From NCBI RefSeq assembly GCF_018100925.1, contig NZ_JAGJEH010000001.1, forward strand, positions 186,001 through 250,000: 64,000 nucleotides of DNA, given 5' to 3'. The first letter of the stretch is position 1. Each line of letters starts with the position of its first letter. Origin of the DNA: Pseudoalteromonas luteoviolacea (GTDB lineage Bacteria > Pseudomonadota > Gammaproteobacteria > Enterobacterales > Alteromonadaceae). A program made the position numbers and the translations under genes. A model generated the notes under the pieces. The model did no database searches and was not told where the DNA came from. It saw only the letters and a list, made by a program, of their open reading frames with translations. Shown here piece after piece: positions 52,664-62,108 of this stretch.

Positions 52664-52952
52664 GTGAAAGAAGTGAACGGTGATGTACTTGATCTTGTAG
52701 CGTGGGGTGTGAGTTGCAAAAAGCACTAAAAATAAATCCCCAGAAGCTTTCGATGCAGTCGCATTTACAGAAAAAGGCTGCAAAGATAAATTAGGTTCAT
52801 ATACGAGTGCTACGTTTTTACGGAACGTGCATAAAAAAGCAACCGTGAACGTGTAAACGCAACAACAATGGGGTGGCCGCAAAGTTATTTCTACCACTAT
52901 TGGCAACGTAATGCATGACGAAGACTCTACGTTAGCGAAGTTTGTGCCATAA
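52664..52952 (+). pseudogene. broken macro-domain (ADP-ribose phosphatase-like) gene
   Basis: GTG 52664 reads VKEVNGDVLDLVAWG, the start of Appr-1-p-processing macro domains (normally K-x-x-x-GDL-x-x-LA). The stretch that should hold the HGCNC loop is deleted or scrambled and the frame shifts. It resumes as SPEAFDAVAFTEKGCKDKLG and SYTSATFLRN, which matches the FPEAY...KGDKxKLGxYS block of the same family. A further stop precedes TQQQWGGRKV. The gene is clearly dead. Confidence 0.6.
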
Positions 52953-53030
52953 AAAGCAACTAAGCAGGAATTTAAATTACAACTTTAAGCGCACTGGCTG
53001 AGCGCAAAAAGAGCAGGGAGCAATAATTTC

Positions 53031-53846
53031 ATGACTAAAAATTTTTCAGTCTTAGTATTTTTGTTATTACTATCTGGGTGCTCATTTAGTGGAATATTCT
53101 TTCCAATTGATAATAGGCCCGATGAGCAGAATATTGGAAGATTTGAAGCAATATCATTGACTGCATCGGATGGCGCCAAAATCAAACATTATCTATTTAA
53201 GCCTGAAACAGAGCATAAGGCGACAATTTTTGCGTTTCAAGGAAGCGGTTCAAAAGTGGTTAATTGGTATAAAGTAATAAAGCCACTTGTTGATGACGGG
53301 TATCAGGTTTTTATGATGGATTATCGTGGATTTGGTGACTCTCAGGGCACAGCTGAACACTCACTCGTTGCACAAGATGCGAGCAACGCATTGGCATACT
53401 TGGTAAGCCGAAGCGACGTGTCAAACCGACCTGTTTTGGTCTTGGGTCAATCATACGGTGGACAGGTCGCAATTTATGTTGCCCATCAACACTCAGAGTT
53501 GGTCGATGCGCTAATTACAGAAGGCACCTTTACTTCATTTAGTGATGAAGCTGCCTATTCATCCCCCTGGATTGTGAGGCCTTTGATTCGGGCTATTTTT
53601 ACTGAACCATATATTGCAGCGGATTTAATTTCTGACATTGAGATACCAATGTTAATTGTTCATAGCTCGAATGATAAGATTGTACCGTTTCATATGGCAC
53701 AAACACTGTATGCTAGTGCAAACAGCGAGAAGCAGCTATGGGAGATCCGAGGTAAGCATGTAGCTGGGCTGATTGATTTACCTCAGGAGTATATCTCCAA
53801 AGTAAATGAGCTGTTGTTGCTTAGCCACCACAAAGCAAGCCGCTGA
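53031..53846 (+). CDS. alpha/beta hydrolase lipoprotein (BEM46-like)
   Basis: 271 residues. The lipobox LLSGC lies at the end of the signal peptide, so the protein is lipidated. Hydrolase motifs: FQGSGSK oxyanion strand, DYRGFGDSQG, nucleophile elbow GQSYGG, Asp in SSNDKIVP, and a His in GKHVAG. The DYRG-x-G-x-S-x-G pattern is typical of the BEM46/YfhR-type hydrolases. Substrate unknown. GGGAG lies ten bases before the ATG. Confidence 0.8.
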   Translation: MTKNFSVLVFLLLLSGCSFSGIFFPIDNRPDEQNIGRFEAISLTASDGAKIKHYLFKPETEHKATIFAFQGSGSKVVNWYKVIKPLVDDGYQVFMMDYRGFGDSQGTAEHSLVAQDASNALAYLVSRSDVSNRPVLVLGQSYGGQVAIYVAHQHSELVDALITEGTFTSFSDEAAYSSPWIVRPLIRAIFTEPYIAADLISDIEIPMLIVHSSNDKIVPFHMAQTLYASANSEKQLWEIRGKHVAGLIDLPQEYISKVNELLLLSHHKASR

Positions 53847-53917
53847 ATACAGATGCGAATACTGTGTTTGGCACTTTTTGATATTTGTCGAGCGTGTAAA
53901 AGACCGCGAAGGAATTT

Positions 53918-54301
53918 ATGGTTAGGTTTTTAATTTTTGCATTGTCGCTTTGGCCACTGTCAGCTTTCAGTTTGGATATTAGTTGTCCTACAGCAGAGCA
54001 GGAGCTGTCTAAGGTTGATCATCAGATATTAAGCCTAAAAGCCAGTAATTATGGCAAAAGTCAAACTAGTTACACGGTTACTTTTCCTGCTAAGTTTGAT
54101 GCATATGTGGCAAGTAGTGCTTTGTTACTTGTAGGCGATAAAGTTGGTTGGCAACTGTTAGCGCCTCTTGCGCTTGAGCAGGCTTTTCATAGTGATGAAG
54201 AGCTTTTTGTTTACGTAGCGGCTTCATCATCGTTTTCACCGCGTAAGTATGTGCAGATAACATATGGCTCATGCTTTTCTCAAACTATTGAGTTACCGTA
54301 G
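53918..54301 (+). CDS. small secreted hypothetical protein
   Basis: 127 residues with a signal peptide (FLIFALSLWPLSAFSLD). The mature part has two cysteines (ISCPTAEQEL and YGSCFSQ) likely in one disulfide, and beta-type strands. No family recognised. The next secreted-protein gene starts 24 bases downstream, so the two are probably co-transcribed. Confidence 0.55.
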   Translation: MVRFLIFALSLWPLSAFSLDISCPTAEQELSKVDHQILSLKASNYGKSQTSYTVTFPAKFDAYVASSALLLVGDKVGWQLLAPLALEQAFHSDEELFVYVAASSSFSPRKYVQITYGSCFSQTIELP

Positions 54302-54325
54302 CCTTTGCTTATATTAAGGTCTTCT

Positions 54326-54760
54326 ATGTTAAAAATGATTGTCCGCTATTTGTGCTATCTAAGTGTTGGGTTTCGAGGCGTGTTATTCATTTTAACTTTT
54401 TCAAACTTCGCATTTGCACTTGATTGCTCATTTGAAAAACACCAAAAAAACTATAATGTAGAGTCTGCGAAAAGTGATGCGACTGCTAGTTATGAACGTG
54501 ATGGCGTGATGTTCATTGCAGTAGCAACTGGTTTTGTCCCTGAACGCCCTGGATTTGCACGTATAGCCTTGTCTAAGTGCCTGATACTAGATACCAAGTG
54601 GAAGACACTTTGGGTTGGGGCTGACAGTAGCATATGTACAAACCATCCTCAAATGGTTGAACAAGCTGTTGACTATGCTTTGCGTTTTAACCAGCAAATG
54701 CTCAAGCATGCGAGCACCAGTACCGTCTACAAATGTACAATACAAGGTACTCAAGGTTAG
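54326..54760 (+). CDS. small secreted hypothetical protein
   Basis: 144 residues from ATG 54326 (AAGG upstream), preferred to an in-frame start at 54305. Signal peptide ends FAFALDC. Four cysteines in the mature part suggest two disulfides. No known domain. Forms a pair with the preceding secreted protein. Confidence 0.55.
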   Translation: MLKMIVRYLCYLSVGFRGVLFILTFSNFAFALDCSFEKHQKNYNVESAKSDATASYERDGVMFIAVATGFVPERPGFARIALSKCLILDTKWKTLWVGADSSICTNHPQMVEQAVDYALRFNQQMLKHASTSTVYKCTIQGTQG

Positions 54761-54997
54761 CAATCATCATGCAAGCAAATTGTTTAATACGGTTTGGCTA
54801 AGTCAGTTTAGGTATACCGAAAGCGCCATTTACCGAGGTTCAAACTTACATTAGAGTTCTCGCTTAGTCTATTTAGGTGGTATTTCCGTTTGCAGGTCCG
54901 GCTTCTACATTGCTGTTATTATCCTAGGCGCTAAAAGTGATTTGAAGTAAGAAAAGATGACTGTGTAGCGCGATTTAATATTTCAGGAGTGATAAAA

Positions 54998-55240
54998 ATG
55001 GTAAAAGCGCTGCGCATGGTAAGCGTATTTTTGATCGTATTGGGCGTGTGTTTATTTTTGGTAGATTTTCTTCCGGTGAATTTAACCGCATTGGAGGGGG
55101 AAGACGTATATATGAAAATTGTACCCGATGATACATTTTCCATTGTAAGTTATCGACTTTCTATTTTAATCACGGGCGTTGTGGTCTTTATGGCTCTTCA
55201 GCTTAAAGCTGCACTGGACGTTAGAAGACAAGGTGAGTAA
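54998..55240 (+). CDS. small two-helix membrane protein
   Basis: 80 residues from ATG 54998 (CAGGAG at proper distance; a GTG at 54989 is too close). Two hydrophobic helices (VSVFLIVLGVCLFLV and LSILITGVVVFMALQL) flank a short extracytoplasmic loop. No family recognised. Confidence 0.5.
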   Translation: MVKALRMVSVFLIVLGVCLFLVDFLPVNLTALEGEDVYMKIVPDDTFSIVSYRLSILITGVVVFMALQLKAALDVRRQGE

Positions 55241-55376
55241 TACACGCTCTGAGCACCAAATTGCCCATTACACTCAATTGGAGTGCGCAATAACATATCG
55301 ATGGCTGAGTAATTATCAAGTAAATATAATAATCAAATGGTTAAATGTGCTTTGTGTACGCTAGCTGCTTGCGTAA

Positions 55377-55655
55377 AACACCGCTATTGAACAGACACTT
55401 CGGGACGAATTTAAAGAGCACATAGCGTCTGTGCAAAATGTCGAGCAAGATTTTAATAACTACAGAGATAAATTATGTCGTAACGCAGAGACGACGAACA
55501 CAGACGAATGAAGACAAGTGGAGCTACTTATTACACTGCTCCAACTGGAGTTACTGGCCGGGTTTTTTCTGTGTATTAAGGAGGTATTACTCTCAAAGCT
55601 CCTTTCAATTCGCTCGCTGATAACAATTGCAAAAATAAGCACTATGCGATTATAA
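55377..55655 (+). pseudogene. fragment with an internal stop
   Basis: Open after a TAA at 55374, with protein-like text (TLRDEFKEHIASVQNVEQDF), a TGA at 55509-55511, then a hydrophobic continuation in the same frame (LITLLQLELLAGFFLCI) to a stop at 55655. No start codon with a ribosome binding site. Probably a dead gene for a coiled-coil plus membrane-helix protein. Confidence 0.35.
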
Positions 55656-55742
55656 ATCGTTCGTTTTGTAGCTTGTTTTCCACTCAGTAAAGCGTTATAA
55701 AGTTTTATACATTGTTGTGTTACTTGCAGTAAGGATATTTAA

Positions 55743-55919
55743 ATGGCTGAAAATGAAAATAACAAAGCGATTAAACCGAGCAATATGGGACTAGCAATTG
55801 CGATGGGGGCAGGTGTCGGCATTATTTTTGGCGATGTGATTTTTGATAGTGTGGGCGTCGGCATTGCCGTTGGAGCTGGTATTGCCATCGCGCTTAGTCG
55901 CTTCAAAAGAGCAACATGA
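55743..55919 (+). CDS. 58-residue glycine-zipper membrane protein
   Basis: ATG 55743 with AAGGA upstream. After a polar start (KAIKPSNMGLAIAMGAG) come two glycine-rich hydrophobic stretches with regular G-x-x-x-G spacing (GVGIIFGDVIF; VGVGIAVGAGIAIAL) and a basic tail. The plan matches small glycine-zipper inner-membrane proteins of unknown role. Supported by start signal, composition and the clean frame. Confidence 0.65.
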   Translation: MAENENNKAIKPSNMGLAIAMGAGVGIIFGDVIFDSVGVGIAVGAGIAIALSRFKRAT

Positions 55920-56064
55920 AGTAAACTAGATAAAATTTAGAAACCTCCACATACCTAGCTATGCAATCAGAACGGAGCTAACTGGACAGCTTTTTACCAC
56001 TAATATGGGGTTTTTAGCTTTAAAATTCAGATAATCAGAATAATAAAAAACTAAAGGGAACTAT

Positions 56065-57066
56065 ATGAAGTTTGTGATAACGCTGCTATTTTTCTTTTTT
56101 ATGCCTTTGGTATCAGCTAAACCACTCACACCTGGCTATTTTTTAAAATGGGATAGTGACCATACTGAACGAGAAATTCGCCCTGTTTACCCCATTGATG
56201 AAAAAGAGATAGCTAATTTCAAGGTATACAAGGTGGCGGTAGAAAATGGTAAGCCGTCGAGCGTCTGTTTTTATGCTTTTTCGAAACCGAGTGATAAATC
56301 AAATTTTGGTGCACATTGTATACGCTTTTCTTACAGTGATTTAGCAGTAACACGGTCATTTTTCAATGTCGCTGGGGAGCAAGTTGTCAACCGTGAAGGT
56401 ATATACACGGTAAAATACCTTTTTGAGGGGAGGCAATACCCAAGCTTGCGCCAGCATCTAAACAAACAAGGTAAATTGACTGAGAGCTCGTTAGGGGTAG
56501 CACAATACCGTTTTAAAAGGGATTCCAAAGGCCGGCGAGTCAGTGAGGTTAGGCTCAATATGGAGGGAACCGTGGTGCCTGAGCACAACGGGTTTTATGA
56601 AGCTAGGTTTGCTTTTGATAACAATGACTACGCCACATATCGCAAGGGCTATGATAAAAATGGGCGTATCATGGAGGGACCAAATGGATATGCGACAGCC
56701 TATTTTTGGTTTGATGAAAACGGCACATTTTTAAAAGAAGAATTCCGAGATGCGAAGGAAAATTTAGTGTTGGGACCAAGCGGTTTTTTTGCCAAAATTG
56801 TCTATGAAAACATTGATGATTCTGGAAATTGGCACAAAATTTCACTCTATGATGAAAAAGATAAGTTAGTGAGTAAATACGCCGCTTATGCTGTCGCCAA
56901 ATATGATCGATATAACCAACGGGAATCGATTACATACTATGATACCCAAATGAAAATTTCACAGAACAATCGGGGGGTTGCTAAGTATCTTTACAAATAT
57001 GATTCGGCGCGCAATCTTGTAAAAAGAGAGGGGTACTCGGCCACAAACGAATTGGTGACGCCGTAA
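56065..57066 (+). CDS. secreted repeat protein (YD/MORN-like repeats)
   Basis: 333 residues with a signal peptide (MKFVITLLFFFFMPLVSAK, shown to 19). From about residue 85 the chain consists of about five units of roughly 45 residues, each with a G-x-A-x-x-x-x-YD or FD strand, a D-x-N-G-x turn and an E-x-x-YD strand (YDKNGRIMEGPNGYATAYFW, FDENGTFLKEEF, YDSARNLVKREGY). This resembles a small cousin of Rhs/YD repeats. Probably periplasmic or surface located. Function unknown. Confidence 0.6.
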   Translation: MKFVITLLFFFFMPLVSAKPLTPGYFLKWDSDHTEREIRPVYPIDEKEIANFKVYKVAVENGKPSSVCFYAFSKPSDKSNFGAHCIRFSYSDLAVTRSFFNVAGEQVVNREGIYTVKYLFEGRQYPSLRQHLNKQGKLTESSLGVAQYRFKRDSKGRRVSEVRLNMEGTVVPEHNGFYEARFAFDNNDYATYRKGYDKNGRIMEGPNGYATAYFWFDENGTFLKEEFRDAKENLVLGPSGFFAKIVYENIDDSGNWHKISLYDEKDKLVSKYAAYAVAKYDRYNQRESITYYDTQMKISQNNRGVAKYLYKYDSARNLVKREGYSATNELVTP

Positions 57067-57258
57067 AAGGGCTAGATGTGAAACTATCGAGCGATATTAA
57101 GGTGCGGCGGTATTAGCCTGCGTAGGTTCTCGCCAAAGGACAGCAGTTTAGCAAAGACTAACAAGTGCTCTTTGGCGTTCGAATTCAGCTCCAATAAGTC
57201 ACGAATAAAAAACATTCACAACATGTGCAAAGCCGCAGCAGCTCAGCGTTGTAGAGGG

Positions 57259-57474
57259 CTAGACTTCATCTTGCTTGTTGAAAACCAATATATCGCCGGG
57301 CTGACAATCGAGGTAATTGCAGATCTGTGCAAGAGTTTCAAACCTCACTCCTTTGACCTTACCCCGCTTTAACAAAGATAAATTTGCTTCTGTGATGCCA
57401 ATAGCTTTGGCCAATTCTTTTGATGAAACTTTACGCATTGCCATCACTACGTCAAGGTTAACGATGATCTCCAT
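57259..57474 (-). CDS. XRE-family (YozG-like) small DNA-binding protein
   Basis: 71 residues, a single Cro/C1-type helix-turn-helix: MRKVSSKELAKAIGITEANL, SLLKRGKVKGVRFETL and a CNYLDCQPGDIL end, typical of the HTH_26/YozG group. It starts two bases after the stop of the DUF2975 membrane gene. This pairing of a DUF2975 protein with a small XRE regulator is common in many bacteria, and the regulator probably controls the pair. Confidence 0.85.
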   Translation of the reverse strand: MEIIVNLDVVMAMRKVSSKELAKAIGITEANLSLLKRGKVKGVRFETLAQICNYLDCQPGDILVFNKQDEV

Positions 57475-57476
57475 AG

Positions 57477-57992
57477 TTAGACAAACTCCTTGTTCTCATC
57501 TTCGATTTCTTTTGCTGCTTTGAGCAAGTAGGCCACGATTGCCAATAAACCCAGCGTAATTAGCTCTCCAAAATCAATCGTCAATACGACTTCGGCGTCA
57601 CCAAATACTGCTCTATGCCAAAATCCGATCCCTAAAGTCAGCGCAATGTAGTAAATGGTTGAGGCAATTTTCAGCAAGATAAAATTAATAAAACAGCGAA
57701 AACACTCGTGATTAAAAAACTGCCCTTGCTCAAATAGCGAAAGTAACTTGCATACCCAATAAATGGACGCAACGATAAAAATTAATATCGGTGAGCTCAG
57801 TAAAAACAAGACGAGTTGGCTGATGTTCTCAGACTTCCACATCACCATAAACAGTTCACTATCGAAATAATTGACCTGATTATTTACCACAATTTGGTAC
57901 AAGTTGAATGCCAAAACCAAAAGCGTGATTGCAATAACAGCTAGGCGAATAGCGCCACTTCTTCTCTGAATTTTTTCGATTGTTTGGGACAT
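57477..57992 (-). CDS. DUF2975-family membrane protein
   Basis: 171 residues with four hydrophobic helices. The loop LLSLFEQGQFFNHECFRCF followed by a helix is the DUF2975 hallmark (F-x-x-G-x-F-x-x-x-x). It forms a two-gene unit with the XRE gene. The cellular role of the family is not established; it is thought to modulate or sense membrane state with its regulator. Confidence 0.8.
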   Translation of the reverse strand: MSQTIEKIQRRSGAIRLAVIAITLLVLAFNLYQIVVNNQVNYFDSELFMVMWKSENISQLVLFLLSSPILIFIVASIYWVCKLLSLFEQGQFFNHECFRCFINFILLKIASTIYYIALTLGIGFWHRAVFGDAEVVLTIDFGELITLGLLAIVAYLLKAAKEIEDENKEFV

Positions 57993-58135
57993 GAATGCTC
58001 CACGGTTTATCTCGTTATCTGAGGTGAATCATATCACACATAAATTAATTTCTGAAAAAAAGTAAAAAATTATCGTTTTACAATAATTTTATTTCATGTA
58101 ATGATATTTTCAAAGTTACCGAGGAGCACCTAATT

Positions 58136-60193
58136 ATGCAAAAGAATCAATCGCTATTTAAAAGCGCGCTAATCAGCGCAGCAATCAGCTCAAGTTTTTT
58201 ACTTGCGGGATGTCAATTTACCAATGTGTTTGATCAAACGAATGCTGTTCAAACACAGCAGGCCCAAGAGCTGGTCGAGCTAGAAAGTTTGTTTAGTTCT
58301 GAGCAGATCAGCCACGTCTCTTTATCAAATGATGGACAGTGGATAGCTTTCTTACAAATGAACAATGGAGGAAAAAATATTCATCTGGTTCGCCAAGGTG
58401 AAGGACTTGCAAGTGCAGTGACACTGACTTCATTTGAAGATGGTGTCGATGGATTCGTGTGGTCAGATAACGACAATGAGATACTGTTTAACAAAGACTT
58501 TGAAGGAAATGAAAATGACCAAATATTTACGCTGCGCTTTACGCCAAATAACCTACAAGCTAAACCAGAAGTTACTCGACTGACGCACAATGACGACGTT
58601 GATTATACATTCATTGCACAAGTAAAGAACAACCCGAGCAAAATCGCGGTACTGGCAAACCACATTAGTAGTCAAATGGATGTATTCCATGTGGATATTA
58701 AAACTCAAGCTGTACAATTGGTGCAAAAAAATGATATTTCGTTTTATACTGCGGAGCTTGACGATAATGGCTATGCGGCTGTCGCTGCAAAGCTTAACCC
58801 AGACAATTCGGTTACTGTCTACAAACGAGCTAATGAGGGGTGGTCGAAAGTATTTCAATCGGAGGTTGGCGAAAACGTCAGTGTTATTAGTTACGACCAC
58901 AGTAATAACCGTGCATTTATTTCTGGCAGTGTCCAAGGCAGAGACAAAAAAGAGCTATTAGAGCTAGATCTTGCCACAAACAAATTAAAAACAGCGCATA
59001 AAGATCCGCAAGACCAATCAGATTTACATCATGTTGTCTTTGATAAAAAGGGTCAACCTATGATTGTTTCGTATTATGGTGGACGACTGCGCAATTATCC
59101 GATTGATGGTAAATCGTCTAAAACATTGAATAAAATCAAAGGCCATTTAGATGGCGAATTTGATGTTTTAGTTGAAAAAATAGAGCACGATAAAAATCAG
59201 TGGTATTTAACAGTGTCTTATGCCAACAAACCGGACGAAAAGTTTGTATATAACACCAGCACAGATACTTTGACTGATTTGCTGAATCAAGCACCGACTT
59301 TTGATCCAAACTTGTTGGGCGAAAGGAAGTCTATTACTTACAAAGCAACGGATGGCCTCGAAATTCAAGCCTACTTGACGCTGCCACAACATGCTAAAAA
59401 GAATCTGCCTACTATTGTATTGCCCCACGGGGGGCCATGGGCAAGAGATGAATGGGGTTATTCGAGCGATTACTTTGTGCCGATTGCGCACTTCTTTGCA
59501 AATCGTGGGTACGCGGTATTGCAGCCAAACTTTAGGAGTTCGACTGGTTTTGGCAAGAAGTTTATTGAGTTGGGCAATCGAAACTGGGGTACAGGTGCCA
59601 TGCAACAAGATTTGACAGATGGTGTTAACTATTTGGTATCTCAGGGCATTGCGGATAAAAAGCGAGTGGGGATAATGGGCGCGTCTTACGGTGGTTATGC
59701 GGCATTGGCGGGAGCGACGTTTACGCCTGATATTTACAGTGCTGTTATATCTTATGTTGGCCCTTCAAGTATCACAGCCATGGTAGAGTCTTTTCCAGAG
59801 CATTATAGGCCTTACATGGGAACTGTTTTTGCCAGTGTTGGTGATCCTCTTATCGATTCAGATCGACTAGATATGGAGTCGCGCTCTCCGATTAATTTTG
59901 TTGACCAAATAAGGACACCAATTATGTTGATCCAAGGTGCAAATGACCCGAGGATCCCTCAATACCAATCGGATACGATTGCAAAAAAGCTGTATAAAAC
60001 TAATCGTCCAGTTGAGTATATTTTAGCTAAAGATGAAGGACATGGGTTTAGACAGCAAGACAATAAGCTTGCATCTATCGTTGCTATGGAGGCGTTTTTC
60101 GCTAAGCACTTAGGTGGCAATAAATCGGTCTCGGTGAACCCTAAAATTAGTCAGCACTTAACATCGCTTACGGTCGATGTGAGCAAGCTTTAA
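58136..60193 (+). CDS. S9 family peptidase (acylaminoacyl-peptidase/DPP-like) lipoprotein
   Basis: 685 residues. The signal ends in LLAGC, so it is probably a lipoprotein. An N-terminal beta-propeller (repeated LSNDGQWIAFLQ and VWSDNDNEILF strands) precedes the catalytic domain with Ser517 in GASYGGYA, Asp604 in GANDPRIP and His636 in EGHGF. It belongs to a different S9 branch from the DPP-IV-type enzyme at 17665. It should cut short peptides in the periplasm or at the surface. Strong terminator after the stop. Confidence 0.9.
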   Translation: MQKNQSLFKSALISAAISSSFLLAGCQFTNVFDQTNAVQTQQAQELVELESLFSSEQISHVSLSNDGQWIAFLQMNNGGKNIHLVRQGEGLASAVTLTSFEDGVDGFVWSDNDNEILFNKDFEGNENDQIFTLRFTPNNLQAKPEVTRLTHNDDVDYTFIAQVKNNPSKIAVLANHISSQMDVFHVDIKTQAVQLVQKNDISFYTAELDDNGYAAVAAKLNPDNSVTVYKRANEGWSKVFQSEVGENVSVISYDHSNNRAFISGSVQGRDKKELLELDLATNKLKTAHKDPQDQSDLHHVVFDKKGQPMIVSYYGGRLRNYPIDGKSSKTLNKIKGHLDGEFDVLVEKIEHDKNQWYLTVSYANKPDEKFVYNTSTDTLTDLLNQAPTFDPNLLGERKSITYKATDGLEIQAYLTLPQHAKKNLPTIVLPHGGPWARDEWGYSSDYFVPIAHFFANRGYAVLQPNFRSSTGFGKKFIELGNRNWGTGAMQQDLTDGVNYLVSQGIADKKRVGIMGASYGGYAALAGATFTPDIYSAVISYVGPSSITAMVESFPEHYRPYMGTVFASVGDPLIDSDRLDMESRSPINFVDQIRTPIMLIQGANDPRIPQYQSDTIAKKLYKTNRPVEYILAKDEGHGFRQQDNKLASIVAMEAFFAKHLGGNKSVSVNPKISQHLTSLTVDVSKL

Positions 60194-60213
60194 ACAGATT
60201 AATATATAAAATG

Positions 60214-60246
60214 ACGCGTACTCAAATTAGAGTGCGCGTATTTTTT
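60214..60246 (+). terminator. rho-independent terminator after the S9 peptidase gene
   Basis: ACGCGTACTC-AAATTA-GAGTGCGCGT: ten-base stem (one G-U pair), six-base loop, followed by ATTTTTT. Confidence 0.85.
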
Positions 60247-60528
60247 GCTGACTACAGCGTGTTTTGCTACGAAAATTGGATATCTAGCTTTATTTATCGA
60301 AATTTGTCTTAAATGATTCGTCTAAATTTACCCACCTTTGCTTGTTTCTCACTGTAACACCCTGTAATACTTTTACTTTGGAATGAGGTTTATGCTCAGT
60401 TTGGGTCGGAAAACTGAGCTAAGAAAATGAGGGGTGAGCAAACCCGATATGTAATGTGGCTCAATAAACTGTGGGTATAGTATTACAAAGTTATGTGAGT
60501 ACTCATTTGTGATACAAGGAGCAAGTAA

Positions 60529-62049
60529 ATGAAGAAACAACTATTTAAACCAGCGCTTTGTGCGCTGTATTCAGGGCTAACATTGGCAAGTGTAGTCAGC
60601 CATGCTGAAACGAAAATTCCGGCAGATGTCAAACAAACCTGTGTAGTTTCGAAAACAGATCTAAGTCAATGGTTTGCAAAAGGTAATATCTCAAAGAGTG
60701 GATTCGTTGATCCTGCTAATAGTTTAAACCCTGTTTTCGGTGATTATTACAACAATAAGCGTTGTGATTTTTATAAATGGGGAGCACAAATGTTTTTGTG
60801 GCTTTCCTCTCCTGTAGGGAGTTCTTATGTGTTTGATGGGCCATCATTTTTTGATGTTGTTCAAGTCGGAAGTGATTTTCAGCTTGTCAATAACACCTTG
60901 AATAAAGATAACAATAGCTATTCCGTTCGTTCTTTAAAGCAGGACGATCCAATTGGCAGCACAGGTCAAGCTGGAGGTGATGGTGTGCTGCTTTCCCAGC
61001 AGGCATCATTGACTTACTATGGGATTAATGTCAACGACGTGTTTGCTTATTACAGAACAGGTCAAGATCAAGGCAAGTTTAAAGGGACTGAAATTGCATA
61101 TGAATTCCCAAATACAATTCAAGGATTAAGGCGAGTTGAAAACTTTGCAGGCCGCAGGTTTAAAGATGGTCACACTTTAGCGATGGAGATTAAAACATCA
61201 TGGGTGGATGCCAGTACTGTCGACGCGAGTCGATATTTAGTTATTGATGCAAAGGTCCCTAGTTACGATAGAAAAAGCACAACCAAATGGGCCTTACAAA
61301 AAGATGCCATGGTTAAGAGATTGGCTCTTGTAGGTATGCATGTTGTCGGCACTGTGACAGGCCACCCTGAAATGGTTTGGGCGACATTTGAACATTTAGA
61401 TAACGCGCCAGATCAGAAGTTTTATTATTTAAATGACAAAGGGAAGCTTGTAAAGCAAGGGTTCGACGCTTCTGGTGATTGGACATTTGCGAAAATAAAT
61501 ACAAGGGCCAGTACAGAAATTCAAGAGTTTCAGGTTGTCGCTAAAGAACGCTCTGATAAGCTCAAATGCGGTGTCAATCAAAGATGCAAAAAAGGTGATA
61601 TCGTTGCAACAGCCAATGTGATTCAAGAGAATAATGTTATCCGGCAGAATCCTTGGGGTAGTGCACCCATTAGTTCGAGCAACAATGTTTTAAGGAGCAA
61701 TACCGATTTAATCTCATTGAACCATTCAATTTTGCCTTTGCTGAAAGGGGTGGGTGATGTACGTGCGAATTACTTTCAAGTTGGCAGTATTTGGACCGCT
61801 ACTGGTCAAATTCCTGAAAATGATGAAACCCCAGCAGATCCGAAAGACAATATTTTCCGTGGTTCATTGTCATTATCTAATGCCACGATGGAAACGTTTC
61901 ATCAGGCTCCACCCCCTCCAAAAAAGAGTGATGGCCCTGTTAATTGCTTTGGATGTCACAATGTTAAGAAGGTTCAAGGAAAACCGAGAGAGGCATTTAA
62001 GGTGAGCCATATATTTAGCAACATGCAGCCTCTACATATTGAAAAATAG
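60529..62049 (+). CDS. secreted protein with one CxxCH heme motif
   Basis: 506 residues with a signal peptide (ALYSGLTLASVVSHAE). A large region follows with no familiar fold, but with motifs WGAQMFLWLSSP, LVGMHVVGTVTGHPEMVWATFE and TGQIPENDET that recur in an unnamed family. Near the C-terminus is a single heme-binding motif, C-F-G-C-H, then a histidine-containing end. It is probably a periplasmic or surface monoheme protein. It converges on the tannase-like gene, so they are not in one operon. Confidence 0.65.
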   Translation: MKKQLFKPALCALYSGLTLASVVSHAETKIPADVKQTCVVSKTDLSQWFAKGNISKSGFVDPANSLNPVFGDYYNNKRCDFYKWGAQMFLWLSSPVGSSYVFDGPSFFDVVQVGSDFQLVNNTLNKDNNSYSVRSLKQDDPIGSTGQAGGDGVLLSQQASLTYYGINVNDVFAYYRTGQDQGKFKGTEIAYEFPNTIQGLRRVENFAGRRFKDGHTLAMEIKTSWVDASTVDASRYLVIDAKVPSYDRKSTTKWALQKDAMVKRLALVGMHVVGTVTGHPEMVWATFEHLDNAPDQKFYYLNDKGKLVKQGFDASGDWTFAKINTRASTEIQEFQVVAKERSDKLKCGVNQRCKKGDIVATANVIQENNVIRQNPWGSAPISSSNNVLRSNTDLISLNHSILPLLKGVGDVRANYFQVGSIWTATGQIPENDETPADPKDNIFRGSLSLSNATMETFHQAPPPPKKSDGPVNCFGCHNVKKVQGKPREAFKVSHIFSNMQPLHIEK

Positions 62050-62061
62050 TTTCTTGCAAGT

Positions 62062-62101
62062 AATAACAAATAACGACGCATCTGCGTCGTTATTTGTTAT
62101 T
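62062..62101. terminator. perfect long bidirectional terminator
   Basis: A 19-base perfect stem with a two-base loop (core ACGACGCA / TGCGTCGT, flanked by AATAACA-type arms rich in A and T on either side). It sits between convergent stops and has U-rich runs in both directions. Confidence 0.85.
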
Positions 62102-62108
62102 TAATAGA

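Noticed and set aside
52622..52906. A 94-residue minus-strand frame
   Set aside because: Antisense to the macro-domain remnant, whose plus-strand text has clear family resemblance.
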